Shown here: positions 1-7,469 of the stretch, piece after piece
Numbering within the stretch: the first letter of the stretch is position 1
Layout: every line of letters begins with the position of its first letter
Source of the DNA: JAVBKA01 sp031546715
GTDB taxonomy: Bacteria > Bacillota > Clostridia > Oscillospirales > UBA929
Assembly (NCBI GenBank): GCA_031546715.1
Contig: JAVBKA010000228.1
Location: forward strand, 1-18,076
Direction of reading: 5' to 3'
DNA: 18,076 nucleotides
Notes under the pieces: model-generated
What the model was told of the DNA's origin: nothing
The model's database searches: none
What the model saw: only the letters and a program-made list of their open reading frames with translations
Program-made: the position numbers and the translations under genes

Positions 1-38
1 CAAAAACTTGCCATGCCCTCTTAGGGATGAGTGTGCCC

Positions 39-73
39 ATTTCAGATAAATGAGCGCACTCTTTATCTGAAAT
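39..73. repeat. Perfect 12-bp inverted repeat upstream of the acetyltransferase
   Basis: Arms ATTTCAGATAAA (39-50) and TTTATCTGAAAT (62-73) are perfect complements around an 11-base spacer. No T-run follows on either strand, so it does not look like a standard intrinsic terminator; it could be a protein-binding site or the end of an upstream transcript. The rest of bases 1-179 shows no convincing coding frame or RNA gene. Confidence 0.45.
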
Positions 74-179
74 ATAGGTGTATTCCGTTGTAAATGGAAC
101 TTTCTGGGTAAATTAGCAATGTTTTTGATTTATGAATTCTATAGTGCTGGTTTTTAGATGTGCCCATAAATCATTAGTA

Positions 180-208
180 TTGATTTTTCCTTTGATTGAG
201 TATATAAT
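180..208 (+). promoter_or_regulatory. Sigma-A-type promoter for the acetyltransferase gene
   Basis: TTGATT (180-185), a 17-base spacer and TATAAT (203-208). The predicted transcript start near 215 leaves an almost leaderless GTG at 223 but a normal ~29-base leader for the ATG at 244, which helps choose the start. Confidence 0.65.
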
Positions 209-243
209 TTGAGTCATTCTATGTGAAAGTGTGGCGGAAGGCT

Positions 244-801
244 ATGACGTTACGCACGAGGAGACTTTTTCTGCGCCCAATTACACCTGACGACGTTAAT
301 GACATACACAATTATGCATGCAATTTGGAAAATGTCACCTATATGCTCTTTGGACCTAATACGGAGCAAGACACCAAAGCTTTTGTCAACGAAGTAATAC
401 ACACAAACCATGCTACCCCCAGACTTAACTATGATTTTGCCGTAATTCTTACTGAAACAGGGGAATTTATTGGCACTTGCGGTATTTATCTGAACAAAAA
501 CTGCGACGAGGCTCATTTGAGTTGGATTCTTAACAAAAGGTACTGGCAAAAAGGTTATGGAACGGAGCTTGCATCGGAGCTTTTGAGATTTGGTTTCGAG
601 GATTTGAAGGCTCACAGAATTTTAGCCACATGTGACACCGAAAACTATGGCTCGTATCGTGTTATGGAGCGCAACCACATGCGCCGCGAAGCACATTTTA
701 AGAAAAACAAATTGATTCATGAACAATGGCGTGATGAATTTCTGTATGCAATTTTGCACGATGAATGGCTTGCATTGAATCAGGACAATTTAACATTTTA
801 A
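244..801 (+). CDS. GNAT family N-acetyltransferase (RimJ/RimL type)
   Basis: The 185-residue product has the layout of RimJ/RimL-like acetyltransferases, which move an acetyl group from acetyl-CoA to a protein N-terminus or a small amine. It opens with the family's usual MTLRTRRLFLRPIT, has the beta-strand EFIGTCGIY in the middle, and carries the acetyl-CoA pyrophosphate-binding motif as WQKGYGTEL, followed by the helix and the RVMERNHMRREA segment seen near the end of the fold. The frame is open from a GTG at 223, but that codon has no ribosome site and lies at the predicted transcript start; ATG 244 is preceded by CGGAAGG, though only 2 bases away, so the start is not fully settled. The substrate cannot be told from sequence. 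It appears to be monocistronic, ahead of a hairpin at 833-865. Confidence 0.88.
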   Translation: MTLRTRRLFLRPITPDDVNDIHNYACNLENVTYMLFGPNTEQDTKAFVNEVIHTNHATPRLNYDFAVILTETGEFIGTCGIYLNKNCDEAHLSWILNKRYWQKGYGTELASELLRFGFEDLKAHRILATCDTENYGSYRVMERNHMRREAHFKKNKLIHEQWRDEFLYAILHDEWLALNQDNLTF

Positions 802-832
802 AGTATGCGCCTGAAAATTTTTGGCGTGACGC

Positions 833-865
833 TGTTTGCGAATTTTTAATGCCTTTTCGCAAACA
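833..865 (+). other. Stem-loop between acetyltransferase and corA
   Basis: Arms TGTTTGCGAA (833-842) and TTCGCAAACA (856-865) form a perfect 10-bp stem with a 13-base T-rich loop. There is no T-run after the stem, so it is at best a weak terminator; it could also act in the leader of the transporter gene. The 89-base gap is too short for a full M-box Mg riboswitch, and I see none. Confidence 0.4.
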
Positions 866-890
866 TAGCATCCGAAGGGATATGTAAAAC

Positions 891-1844
891 TTGACAATTG
901 TGGATTTTTCAACAAAGAAGCTTCGAACCGTTACTGAGCTTGACCTAAAAAAATTTGAGAGCTTACTAATTGTCGCCGCTCATGATGATTTAGAGAATCT
1001 CCAGAAGTTTTTCGGTTTCGATAGCTCAACTATTCAGGACTGCTTGCATTACGACGAAAATATACGTTACTCAGTTTTTCCCACCTATGACTTTATCAGT
1101 CTGATTCATTTTTTCAGAACACCCGACAAAGCCCTCATGACAATCGAAGTCAACATTTTCATCAGCGACACCTACTGTATATTAGTGCTGCCAACGCTGA
1201 ACGGACATGACCATGTGGAGAAGTTTAAAGACAGGGTTCTTCAGCGTGCAACAGGAGTCAGCAAATATCATTCAAAGGATATTACACGAGTTTTTTACGC
1301 GATTTTTGATGAAATTCTTACAAGCTGGTCGCTAACTATGGAGGATATCGAGGACGATATTAACGATATTGAATCCTATATCCTCAACCATAAAATCGAA
1401 AAAGACTACTTGACATATATCAGCAAAATCAAGGAAATCACCTATATTGTTAAAAAAATGATACGTCCCATGGTGTACATTGGGGACGCTTTGGTTATGA
1501 ACGAAAACAACCTCATTGCGGCTGAAAGCATGAAATATTTTGCAAATATTGACGAACGAATCAACAAATTGTACGACTTTTCTGCAAGCTTACAAGAATA
1601 CTCCGCTCAAATGCTTTCGTTGTATGAGAGCAAAATCGCCATACAAACCAATGATGTCGTCAATAAGCTGACAATTCTCACTGTCTTTTTTGGTCCTCCC
1701 ACAATAATTGTGGGCATATACGGCATGAATTTTCACCATATGCCTGAGCTTGCATGGCCATGGGGCTATCCTTTTGCGCTGGCATTAATTGGCGTGGTAT
1801 CATTAGTCGTATATTTTTTTCTGCGAAAGAATAAGTGGTTTTAA
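891..1844 (+). CDS. corA: CorA family divalent-cation (Mg2+) transporter
   Basis: The 317-residue protein matches the CorA/MIT family: a soluble cytoplasmic N-terminal domain (about 1-240, including a long acidic helix with DIEDDINDIESYI), then two C-terminal membrane helices (about 256-277 and 294-311). The signature GMN tripeptide that forms the selectivity filter is at residues 278-280 (IYGMNFHHMPEL) right after helix 1, and the basic tail RKNKWF follows helix 2. CorA forms homopentameric channels for Mg2+ and sometimes Co2+ or Ni2+. The start is a TTG with a good ribosome site (GAAGGGA, about 11 bases upstream); no better in-frame ATG exists near the N-terminus. No clear promoter was found in the short upstream gap, so it may be read through from the upstream gene. 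Confidence 0.93.
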   Translation: MTIVDFSTKKLRTVTELDLKKFESLLIVAAHDDLENLQKFFGFDSSTIQDCLHYDENIRYSVFPTYDFISLIHFFRTPDKALMTIEVNIFISDTYCILVLPTLNGHDHVEKFKDRVLQRATGVSKYHSKDITRVFYAIFDEILTSWSLTMEDIEDDINDIESYILNHKIEKDYLTYISKIKEITYIVKKMIRPMVYIGDALVMNENNLIAAESMKYFANIDERINKLYDFSASLQEYSAQMLSLYESKIAIQTNDVVNKLTILTVFFGPPTIIVGIYGMNFHHMPELAWPWGYPFALALIGVVSLVVYFFLRKNKWF

Positions 1845-1967
1845 AGCTGGTAATACTTTAAATATTATCATCTAAACAAACTTGAATTTTTTTAGAAAAA
1901 ATGATTTTGAAAAACAGGTTAAGTTTCTCAGAATACCTTCGATGTATTTATTAAGGAAGTGAGAGTT

Positions 1968-2252
1968 ATGTATCAAAGCAATGCAGATTACCCTACCCAT
2001 GATGAGCGGGACAGTCTTGAGTTTTTCGGCACAACTCCAAGCCTTTTAAACCATGTATATGATATCAATACAGAACCTCAAGACATAGATATACTGCCTC
2101 TTTATGACTGTAGCTTTGAAGCTGAGTACGGCGTCAAGGTCATTGACTGTACTGTAGACAGAACGGTTCAGGGCGACGATTACGACGCTGTTGGTCGTGG
2201 TTATGCAATTGCGTACAATATACTCAACAGCTTAAAGCAGCCCTTGTCATAA
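1968..2252 (+). CDS. Hypothetical acidic protein, 94 residues
   Basis: I do not recognise this protein. It is short, acidic and soluble-looking, with no membrane segment or signal peptide; it has aromatic and Asp-rich stretches such as DIDILPLYDCSFE and a C-terminal VGRGYAIAYNILNSL helix. The ATG at 1968 is preferred to the GTG at 1959 because the ribosome site AAGGAAG (1953-1959) touches the GTG but is 8 bases from the ATG. It is a stand-alone gene: 123 bases after corA and followed by a strong terminator. Confidence 0.7.
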   Translation: MYQSNADYPTHDERDSLEFFGTTPSLLNHVYDINTEPQDIDILPLYDCSFEAEYGVKVIDCTVDRTVQGDDYDAVGRGYAIAYNILNSLKQPLS

Positions 2253-2281
2253 AAACTTAACGCAATCATTATGATAAAAAC

Positions 2282-2325
2282 AAACAGCAATGACCTCAAA
2301 AACGAGAGGTTATTGCTGTTTTTAG
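2282..2325. terminator. Bidirectional intrinsic terminator
   Basis: A 16-bp stem (2282-2297 with 2306-2321, one G-U pair) followed by TTTTT on the plus strand and preceded by an A-run that gives a U-tract on the minus strand. It lies between the convergent genes ending at 2252 (plus) and 2365 (minus), so it probably ends both transcripts. Confidence 0.88.
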
Positions 2326-2364
2326 TATATTTTCAGAATATTATATGTCTCGAATCAGAAAACT

Positions 2365-3006
2365 TCACTTATACTCTTTAAGTATTTTCGCAGGAACGCC
2401 TGCGGCTAAAACGTTATTTGGAACGTCATGAAGCACCACTGCACCTGCGCCGATTACCGAATTCGCGCCTATATTAATGTTATTTGCAATATTGCTGCCG
2501 ATACACAGCCAGCTTTTTTCGCCGATGGAAACATTGCCCCCAATTGCAACTTTGGGCGATAAATGAACGCTTTCAGAGAGTTTACAGTCATGCTCTACGA
2601 CTGCGCCTGTATTAACTATACAGGCTGAGCCAACCTCTGCAAACGGATTCACTACAGCGTTTGCAAAAACCACAGTCCCCGCTCCGATTTTCGCAAAATC
2701 ACTGACGACTGCACTTGGGTGAATTAATGTTGCCAAGGTTACTCCATTGTTTTGGTAGTATTTCGATTTTTCTAGTCTGATAGAATTGTTTCCAATTGCT
2801 ACAATAAGCTCGTCAAAATTGTCCAGAATATGTGCAACGCTCGTCTCCTGCTCATAAATTAGTGGATAATCCAGAAAAGATTTTATAGAAGAATCAGTGA
2901 CCATAAAAGAAATATGGTCGTACTTTTTTAAAGAAAGTGCGCAATCTAATACTACTTTTCCATGTCCTCCGGGTCCGAAAATCAGCAACCGCTTTATATA
3001 GACCAC
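2365..3006 (-). CDS. PglD/NeuD-like sugar O-acyltransferase (left-handed beta-helix)
   Basis: The 213-residue protein has the two-part layout of the PglD/NeuD family, which acetylate UDP-sugar amines or sialic acid using acetyl-CoA. The N-terminal Rossmann-like part begins RLLIFGPGGHGKVVLD (glycine-rich sugar-nucleotide-binding loop); from about residue 95 to the end there are hexapeptide repeats of a left-handed beta-helix (IGAGTVVFANAVVNP, IGGNVSIGEKS, IGANSVIGAGAVV) and the closing AGVPAKILKEY. The family's catalytic His is in the VVEHDCKL segment. The GTG start overlaps the AGGAG ribosome site itself; the only codon with ideal spacing is an ATA 9 bases further in, so the true start is uncertain. 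It has its own promoter and is the last gene before the terminator. Without glycan genes nearby, the substrate is unknown. Confidence 0.87.
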   Translation of the reverse strand: MVYIKRLLIFGPGGHGKVVLDCALSLKKYDHISFMVTDSSIKSFLDYPLIYEQETSVAHILDNFDELIVAIGNNSIRLEKSKYYQNNGVTLATLIHPSAVVSDFAKIGAGTVVFANAVVNPFAEVGSACIVNTGAVVEHDCKLSESVHLSPKVAIGGNVSIGEKSWLCIGSNIANNINIGANSVIGAGAVVLHDVPNNVLAAGVPAKILKEYK

Positions 3007-3043
3007 TCCTGCCGCTATAAATTCTACGTACAGCCGTATAGCA

Positions 3044-3072
3044 ATAATACACGATTACACAGCTCAAATCAA
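3044..3072 (-). promoter_or_regulatory. Promoter for the PglD/NeuD-like gene
   Basis: On the minus strand: TTGATT (3072-3067), 17 bases, TATTAT (3049-3044). It lies in the 76-base gap downstream of bacF, so the acyltransferase can be expressed independently of the bactofilin operon. Confidence 0.6.
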
Positions 3073-3082
3073 TAAATAAAAA

Positions 3083-3718
3083 TTAAACCTTTACAGCCTT
3101 GCCTACCTTTGCGCCACTTTGTGCTTCATATGTGCCTGAATACTCCACAAGCTCGACTTCGCAGCCCTTGCCAATTATGACGTCACGCCCTCTGACAACC
3201 TTCGCCTTGGTGTGCTGAATATCAACGGTATCATACTCCATAGCGTCAGCTTCAAGAATGCAGTGTATGCCTAGTCGTGAGCGGCGAACCACGATTTTCT
3301 TTCCGCCCATTTCCTTGGTTGTGGAGTTCCACTGGCTTTTAATGTTCACATCATCGGCATTTACATATTCAGACGCTTGAAAATTACCTCTAACGTTAAA
3401 TTTACCTGCTCTGATACCTTTGCAAGTGCAATCGCCGACTAGCTTAAATTCTTCTGCGCTAACATGGTTATCAATAACAAGAGTGCCAGTGATGCTTGCA
3501 TCTGCCTTAACCTCCAGCGATTCAGCTCTGGCTTTTCCCACTAGGTTCATGGTTTCGCATATGATAGAGCTGTCGGATATAAAATCCCCCAAGCACTTAA
3601 CGCGTACCGCTTTTATGGGCTTAGATGCCCTTAGGTTACCCGTGACCGAAACGAGCCGAAACTCTCCGCCTTCAACTTCTAATTAGCCTAATATTTTCAA
3701 GTCGCTTAACTCACTCAT
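3083..3718 (-). pseudogene. bacF: bacF/yhbF-like bactofilin interrupted by an in-frame stop
   Basis: Polymer-forming bactofilin-type protein related to its upstream neighbour: short beta-strand repeats (LRASKPIKAVRVKCLGD, VSAEEFKLVGDCTCKG) and the family's C-terminal AKVVRGRDVIIGKGCEVELVEYSG. Reading back in the same frame leads to an ATG at 3718, 5 bases past the bacE stop, with a GAAGG ribosome site 9 bases upstream. That start gives MSELSDLKILG, then TAA at 3685-3683, then family-like sequence LEVEGGEFRLVSVTGNLRAS continuing without a shift. So the gene is whole except for one nonsense codon at position 12 of 212. The only usable start after it is a TTG at 3592 with no ribosome site, which would drop about 42 residues. 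It could be a recent inactivation, a base-call error, or a site of recoding. Confidence 0.8.
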
Positions 3719-3723
3719 TCCTA

Positions 3724-4404
3724 CTAACCTTCTTTTTCGATTTTTTTAGAAACGCCCACAATCGCCGACGGGTCAACCACCAGAGTATCGTGATATTCAA
3801 CGGTCTCAACGCGGCACATTTGCCCTATTACGACATTCTTGCCCCGCACAATCTTTGCAGTGGTGTATTCTATATCAATTATATCGCCTTCAATTGTGTC
3901 AGTTTCCAAGAATTTTTTCTTGTGTGTCCACGGTAGAATTTCCAAAAATGCTGAAAAATGGTCTACGCTACTCTTGCGAATTTTAATATTGTGCCCGCAC
4001 AATTCCTTCGCGCTTCCGCCCGTTGCAAGAATGACATTGATTTCATCTGCATTTATACTTCCGCTAATCTTGAAAACACCGTTACAGCAGAATTTTTCTG
4101 CTTCGATATCGCCGTTATGCGTCAGCAAGCCCGATAGATTAACTTCCTCGGCATGGAGCTTAACATTAATTGTGCATGTTCCTTCGATTTTAATTTTAGC
4201 ACAGTTTAACGCGTTAGAAATGGTACAAACTCCTCGAATAGTTGCATTTTGAGCATTCACCTTGCCATTAAGTGTGGCAATGCCTTCGATTAGGAGGTCT
4301 TCGCAGGTCAAATCACCGTTAATAGTCGCCAAACCGCCAACGCTGACGTTTTCGTATGTTCCTCCGATGGTAGTTGTAATTCCGCTGATATTAAGTGCTC
4401 CCAT
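3724..4404 (-). CDS. bacE: Bactofilin-type polymer-forming cytoskeletal protein
   Basis: The 226-residue protein is built of short strand repeats every ~6 residues (VGGLATINGDLTCEDLLIEG, IATLNGKVNAQNATIRG) typical of the right-handed beta-helix of bactofilins, which polymerise without nucleotide. The C-terminus (TAKIVRGKNVVIGQMCRVETVEY) matches the YhbE/YhbF branch. In Bacillus subtilis the equivalent genes BacE and BacF are known to be needed for flagellum assembly; whether that role holds here is inference. Its ATG shares one base with the stop of yhbD (TAATG), so the two are translationally coupled, and the bacF start is 5 bases after its own stop. Confidence 0.88.
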   Translation of the reverse strand: MGALNISGITTTIGGTYENVSVGGLATINGDLTCEDLLIEGIATLNGKVNAQNATIRGVCTISNALNCAKIKIEGTCTINVKLHAEEVNLSGLLTHNGDIEAEKFCCNGVFKISGSINADEINVILATGGSAKELCGHNIKIRKSSVDHFSAFLEILPWTHKKKFLETDTIEGDIIDIEYTTAKIVRGKNVVIGQMCRVETVEYHDTLVVDPSAIVGVSKKIEKEG

Positions 4405-5024
4405 TACTTAGTCCCCCATTTAGTTTTTAGTTCTTCCCATATGCGCTCCAGCGATAGTGCAACAATGTTGCGCACTTCGTCGTCATTTGCTACCTGTACC
4501 TTTTCAGGTATAAGCATTGCGAAGGTTACTCCAAGCTTTCTGTTTACAATCAATCTGGGCGGAGTTGCAAACTGCTTGAAATCCTTTAGTAGCAACGTTA
4601 GTATGCTCTCTGCTTCGGACAATCCGCACATACCGTCAACAAGAAGCTTGTTGCAGATATAGAGATAAAGACCGCCGTAAAAGTCAATTTTCTCATCAGG
4701 CTTAACATCACGAAGACGCAGCACCGCGTCGCTGATTAGTCTGCTTTCTGCCATTTCGTTAGGTGAAAAACGCTGAGCAGGGGGTGCTCCTGAAAAAGTT
4801 TGGGCGAGGTCGTCTAGTGAGAGTTCTTCCTTCATTTCTTGAATTTTTGCAATGCGCTCAAGGATTTTTGCCTTCGGAAAAAATGTCTCCTGCCCTGTAA
4901 ACACAGTCTTTTTAATGAACCATTCCTCTGGTATCAAGGCTTTGCGCTTCCAGCGGTACAATGCTCCGTATGACACGCCTGTGAGCATCAGCAGCTCTTT
5001 TTTTGAAATCAAATCTTCGTCCAT
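4404..5024 (-). CDS. yhbD: YhbD family protein with MerR-like helix-turn-helix
   Basis: The 206-residue protein starts with a MerR-like DNA-binding helix-turn-helix (LISKKELLMLTGVSYGALYRWKRK, residues 5-28), followed by the PEEWFIKK...TGQETFFP segment that marks the YhbD family, then a helical linker and an alpha/beta C-terminal domain (about 95-206) of unknown role. It leads the yhbD-bacE-bacF operon, the same gene order as in Bacillus subtilis. Ribosome site AGGAAG lies 8 bases before the ATG. A perfect 11-bp palindrome inside its promoter (5110-5137) makes self-regulation of the bactofilin operon likely, though binding is inferred, not shown. Confidence 0.88.
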   Translation of the reverse strand: MDEDLISKKELLMLTGVSYGALYRWKRKALIPEEWFIKKTVFTGQETFFPKAKILERIAKIQEMKEELSLDDLAQTFSGAPPAQRFSPNEMAESRLISDAVLRLRDVKPDEKIDFYGGLYLYICNKLLVDGMCGLSEAESILTLLLKDFKQFATPPRLIVNRKLGVTFAMLIPEKVQVANDDEVRNIVALSLERIWEELKTKWGTK

Positions 5025-5109
5025 ATGGTCACTTCCTATTGTTTATGTTTAATGTTACTTACATCGTCAGCTTCATTGCAGATTGAGAACTCGCTTGCTT
5101 GATTGTAAA

Positions 5110-5140
5110 ACAGTGTAACATAACATTGTTACACTGTCAA
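5110..5140 (-). promoter_or_regulatory. yhbD operon promoter with embedded palindromic operator
   Basis: On the minus strand: TTGACA (5140-5135), 17-base spacer, extended -10 TGTTACACT with TACACT at 5117-5112. The arms ACAGTGTAACA (5110-5120) and TGTTACACTGT (5127-5137) form a perfect 11-bp inverted repeat around TAACAT, covering the whole promoter from -35 to -10. A dimeric regulator bound here would control initiation directly; the MerR-like YhbD is the obvious candidate. A weaker plus-strand promoter (TTGTTA at 5126-5131, TAAAAA at 5150-5155) may be covered too. Confidence 0.68.
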
Positions 5141-5227
5141 TAGGTCTGGTAAAAAATTTTACTCATCATATTTTTGAATATTCCCCTTCTCTTTGAAAAC
5201 AATATTAATGTGCAAGGAGGGATAAAT

Positions 5228-5491
5228 GTGAACGATGAACAAATGGCAATTGAAAAAATGCATGAAGCCGAAGGTCGTGAGCTGATTAAGCAGCTCACCA
5301 AAAAGATAGATACCACAAAATATAATATTGAGATATCCGATGAAATCATCGGAAGCACTCCTTCAAATTCTCAACGTGAAAAACTCATTGAGAAAAACAC
5401 TCAGCGAAGACATGCCATCGGTTCTATGAAAAAGGAAATCGAAACAATTGAGCAAACTCTTGAACAGCGAAGAAGAGAGGTTTCCACATGA
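5228..5491 (+). CDS. tlp: Tlp-like small acid-soluble spore protein
   Basis: An 87-residue, highly charged, all-helical protein. The central part, NIEISDEIIGSTPSNSQREK followed by LIEKNTQRRHAIGSMKKEI, matches the Tlp family pattern (helix, short break, then KN-x-RR-x-x-I plus a Glu/Lys-rich helix); Tlp proteins are packaged in the spore core of Bacilli and Clostridia. The start is the GTG at 5228, 7 bases after AAGGAGG (5214-5220). An ATG two bases earlier (5226) reads ATGTGA, a start directly followed by a stop, so it is not used for this gene. The stop overlaps the next start as ATGA. A forespore promoter could not be identified. The family call rests on pattern memory, so another small coiled-coil protein remains possible. 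Confidence 0.65.
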   Translation: MNDEQMAIEKMHEAEGRELIKQLTKKIDTTKYNIEISDEIIGSTPSNSQREKLIEKNTQRRHAIGSMKKEIETIEQTLEQRRREVST

Positions 5492-5691
5492 ATTCAGTAT
5501 GTTTACAGGTTTCAGGCATTGCGAACAATCAAATTAAAACATCACTAAAAAACGCACTAGATAAAATTGACGGCGTGCAAACTGTTGATATAGATAAAAC
5601 TCTCGGCAGAGTTGAAGTAGGCTTTAACCAACCCGCGACTGAATATGTGATTAGAAGAAGCGTTGAAGAAACGGGACTAACCCTTGAGTAG
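5488..5691 (+). CDS. HMA-fold (heavy-metal-associated-like) protein lacking the CxxC motif
   Basis: The 67-residue protein follows the ferredoxin-like HMA domain from end to end: strand LQVSGI, helix with LKNALDKIDGVQTVDID, strand LGRVEVGF, helix ATEYVIRRSVEETG. In metal-binding members a CxxC sits right after the first strand (GMxCxxC); here that loop is GIANNQ, with no cysteine, so it probably does not bind copper in the usual way. The start overlaps the stop of the upstream tlp-like gene by 4 bases (ATGA), so the two are translationally coupled and probably share a role or a timing of expression. Confidence 0.8.
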   Translation: MNSVCLQVSGIANNQIKTSLKNALDKIDGVQTVDIDKTLGRVEVGFNQPATEYVIRRSVEETGLTLE

Positions 5692-5744
5692 CTTGCTTTA
5701 GCAGTGAAGCATTCCTATTTAAACGCTTTGCTACATGTATACGA

Positions 5745-5781
5745 GAACGAGGCTACCGTTAGACGGCAGCCTCGTTTCATT
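5745..5781 (+). terminator. Intrinsic terminator of the tlp/HMA pair
   Basis: Stem GAACGAGGCT (5745-5754) with AGCCTCGTTT (5768-5777) plus an inner CCGT/ACGG extension, then TTTCATTT. The remaining bases up to the permease promoter show no gene. Confidence 0.8.
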
Positions 5782-5917
5782 TGCATTTCCAATAATTATA
5801 CAAGCAGTTTCAACAAAAATCAATGCATATTTCACTAATTTTAAGAAGTTTTGTGATTATTGTAACGTGACACTAAGGATTGTGAAAAAATCATGAATTA
5901 ATTGTGAATAACATGCA

Positions 5918-5946
5918 TTGTCGAAAAAAATTGCTTTTGATATAAT
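5918..5946 (+). promoter_or_regulatory. Promoter for the purine permease
   Basis: TTGTCG (5918-5923), 17 bases, TATAAT (5941-5946) with an extended TGA before it. The leader is only about 24 bases, so there is no room for the purine riboswitch often found before such permeases. Just upstream are two near-copies of ATTGTGAAnAAnCATG (5879-5895 and 5901-5915), 22 bases apart, which could bind a regulator; this is a guess. Confidence 0.7.
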
Positions 5947-5976
5947 GGGCTTGAAATTTTTTTTTGGAGGCTGAAC

Positions 5977-7398
5977 ATGGATAAGTTTTTCAAGCTCAAG
6001 GAAAGCGGAACCAATGTGCGCACTGAGGTCGTTGCTGGCATAACCACATTCTTTACAATGGTGTACATCATCTTCGTAAACCCTAACATTCTTTCACTTA
6101 CCGGAATGAGCTGGAATGCCGTATTTGTGGCGACAATTCTTGCCGCAATCATCGGAACCTTGGTCATGGCACTGGTTGCAAACGTACCTTATGCGCTTGC
6201 TCCCGGAATGGGGCTTAACGCATTTTTCACCTTCACAGTTTGCTTCTCAATGCAATTTACATGGCAGGAAGCTCTAAGCATGGTTTTCATCTGCGGTATT
6301 ATTAACGTAATAATCACCGTGACAAAAATCAGAAAGTCCATAATCAAGGCTATACCAAAGTCATTACAAAATGCCATCGGCGGCGGAATTGGTATCTTTA
6401 TTGCATTTATCGGAATCAAGAACATGGGTCTTTTGAAGTTTACCTCCGACCCTGGAAAAAACATTGTCCTCGGTGACGGTACAGTCATCGCAGACAGCTC
6501 AATCGTTCCTGAACTGGTACATTTTAACTCTGCACCTGTGCTACTTGCACTAATCGGATTAGTTCTAACTGTAGTCCTTCTAGTTTTAAAAGTCAAGGGT
6601 TCAATTTTCATCGGCATTGTTGCAACAACCATAATCGGCTGTATTATGGGTGTCGCCGTTATTCCTCCCGATTTCCAATTGTTTAACATCTCAGCAATCG
6701 GCGATATCAAGCTCACAGCATTCGCCCTGTTCTCCGCAGACGGCTTCCCCAAGCTGTTCTCCGACCCATCGACTTACTTCTTAGTATTTATGACCATCTT
6801 CGCCTTTAGCCTATCCGACACCTTCGACACAATCGGTACCTTCGTCGGCACAGGTCGAGTAACAGGCATATTCGATGAAAAAGACGACAAGGCTCTTGTC
6901 AACGGCAACGGCTTTGCTTCTAAAATGGACAGAGCTCTCTTCGCAGACGCAACAGCCACAAGCGTTGGCGCAATCTTAGGTACATCAAACACCACTACAT
7001 ATATCGAAAGCTCCGCAGGCATTGCCGAGGGCGGTCGTACAGGGCTAACAAGCGTCGTAACCGCTATCTTGTTTGCCCTATGCCTTCCCTTCGCTGGGCT
7101 TTTCGGCTTAGTTCCCGCTCAAGCTACAGCCCCTGCGCTGGTTGTCGTTGGAATTATGATGATGGGTGCTTTCTCCGAGATTAATTGGCACAGCTTTGAA
7201 GAAGCAGTTCCTGCATTTATGGCAGGCGTTCTAATGGCATTTGTCTACAACATCTCATACGGCATTGCCGCGGCGTTCATCTTCTTCTGCATCATCAAGC
7301 TTGTCACAGGAAAAATCAAAGAAGTTCACCCAATTGTATCAATTTCAGCACTATTGTTCATTGTAAACTTTGTTTTGATGGCAATAAATGCAATGTAA
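5977..7398 (+). CDS. NCS2 family (AzgA-type) adenine/guanine/hypoxanthine permease
   Basis: A 473-residue multi-pass membrane protein, full length for the AzgA/PbuG/PbuO branch of the NCS2 transporters, which bring purine bases into the cell with protons. Branch signatures are clear: TFFTMVYIIFVNPNIL in the first helix, APGMGLNAFF, IGGGIGIFIAFIGIKNMG, SDTFDTIGTFVGTGR, and the NTTTYIESSAGIAEGGRTGL loop that contributes to substrate binding. About 12 to 14 hydrophobic segments are visible. GGAGG lies 6 bases before the ATG. It is a single-gene unit with its own promoter and terminator. Which purine it prefers cannot be told from sequence. Confidence 0.95.
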   Translation: MDKFFKLKESGTNVRTEVVAGITTFFTMVYIIFVNPNILSLTGMSWNAVFVATILAAIIGTLVMALVANVPYALAPGMGLNAFFTFTVCFSMQFTWQEALSMVFICGIINVIITVTKIRKSIIKAIPKSLQNAIGGGIGIFIAFIGIKNMGLLKFTSDPGKNIVLGDGTVIADSSIVPELVHFNSAPVLLALIGLVLTVVLLVLKVKGSIFIGIVATTIIGCIMGVAVIPPDFQLFNISAIGDIKLTAFALFSADGFPKLFSDPSTYFLVFMTIFAFSLSDTFDTIGTFVGTGRVTGIFDEKDDKALVNGNGFASKMDRALFADATATSVGAILGTSNTTTYIESSAGIAEGGRTGLTSVVTAILFALCLPFAGLFGLVPAQATAPALVVVGIMMMGAFSEINWHSFEEAVPAFMAGVLMAFVYNISYGIAAAFIFFCIIKLVTGKIKEVHPIVSISALLFIVNFVLMAINAM

Positions 7399-7426
7399 TT
7401 TGGTAATCTCGCAATAATATTGTAGT

Positions 7427-7457
7427 AAATGGGGCTGGATTTCCAGCCCCATTTTAT
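7427..7457 (+). terminator. Intrinsic terminator after the permease
   Basis: Perfect 12-bp stem AAATGGGGCTGG (7427-7438) / CCAGCCCCATTT (7443-7454), 4-base loop, running into TTTTATT. Confidence 0.9.
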
Positions 7458-7469
7458 TGCATGATTTAT

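Noticed and set aside
1..14. Possible minus-strand start codon (ATG at 14-12) running off the left edge
   Set aside because: Only four codons are visible and the ribosome site would be too close.
5175..5207. Possible forespore (sigma-G-like) promoter TGAATA ... AATATTA before the tlp-like gene
   Set aside because: The spacing is about 20 bases and the transcript would start within the ribosome site, so it is not credible as written.
5947..5976. Purine riboswitch before the permease
   Set aside because: The leader between promoter and start is about 24 bases, too short for the aptamer.
6189..7022. Two long minus-strand open frames within the permease gene
   Set aside because: They lie opposite a clearly conserved NCS2 permease and show no recognisable family.
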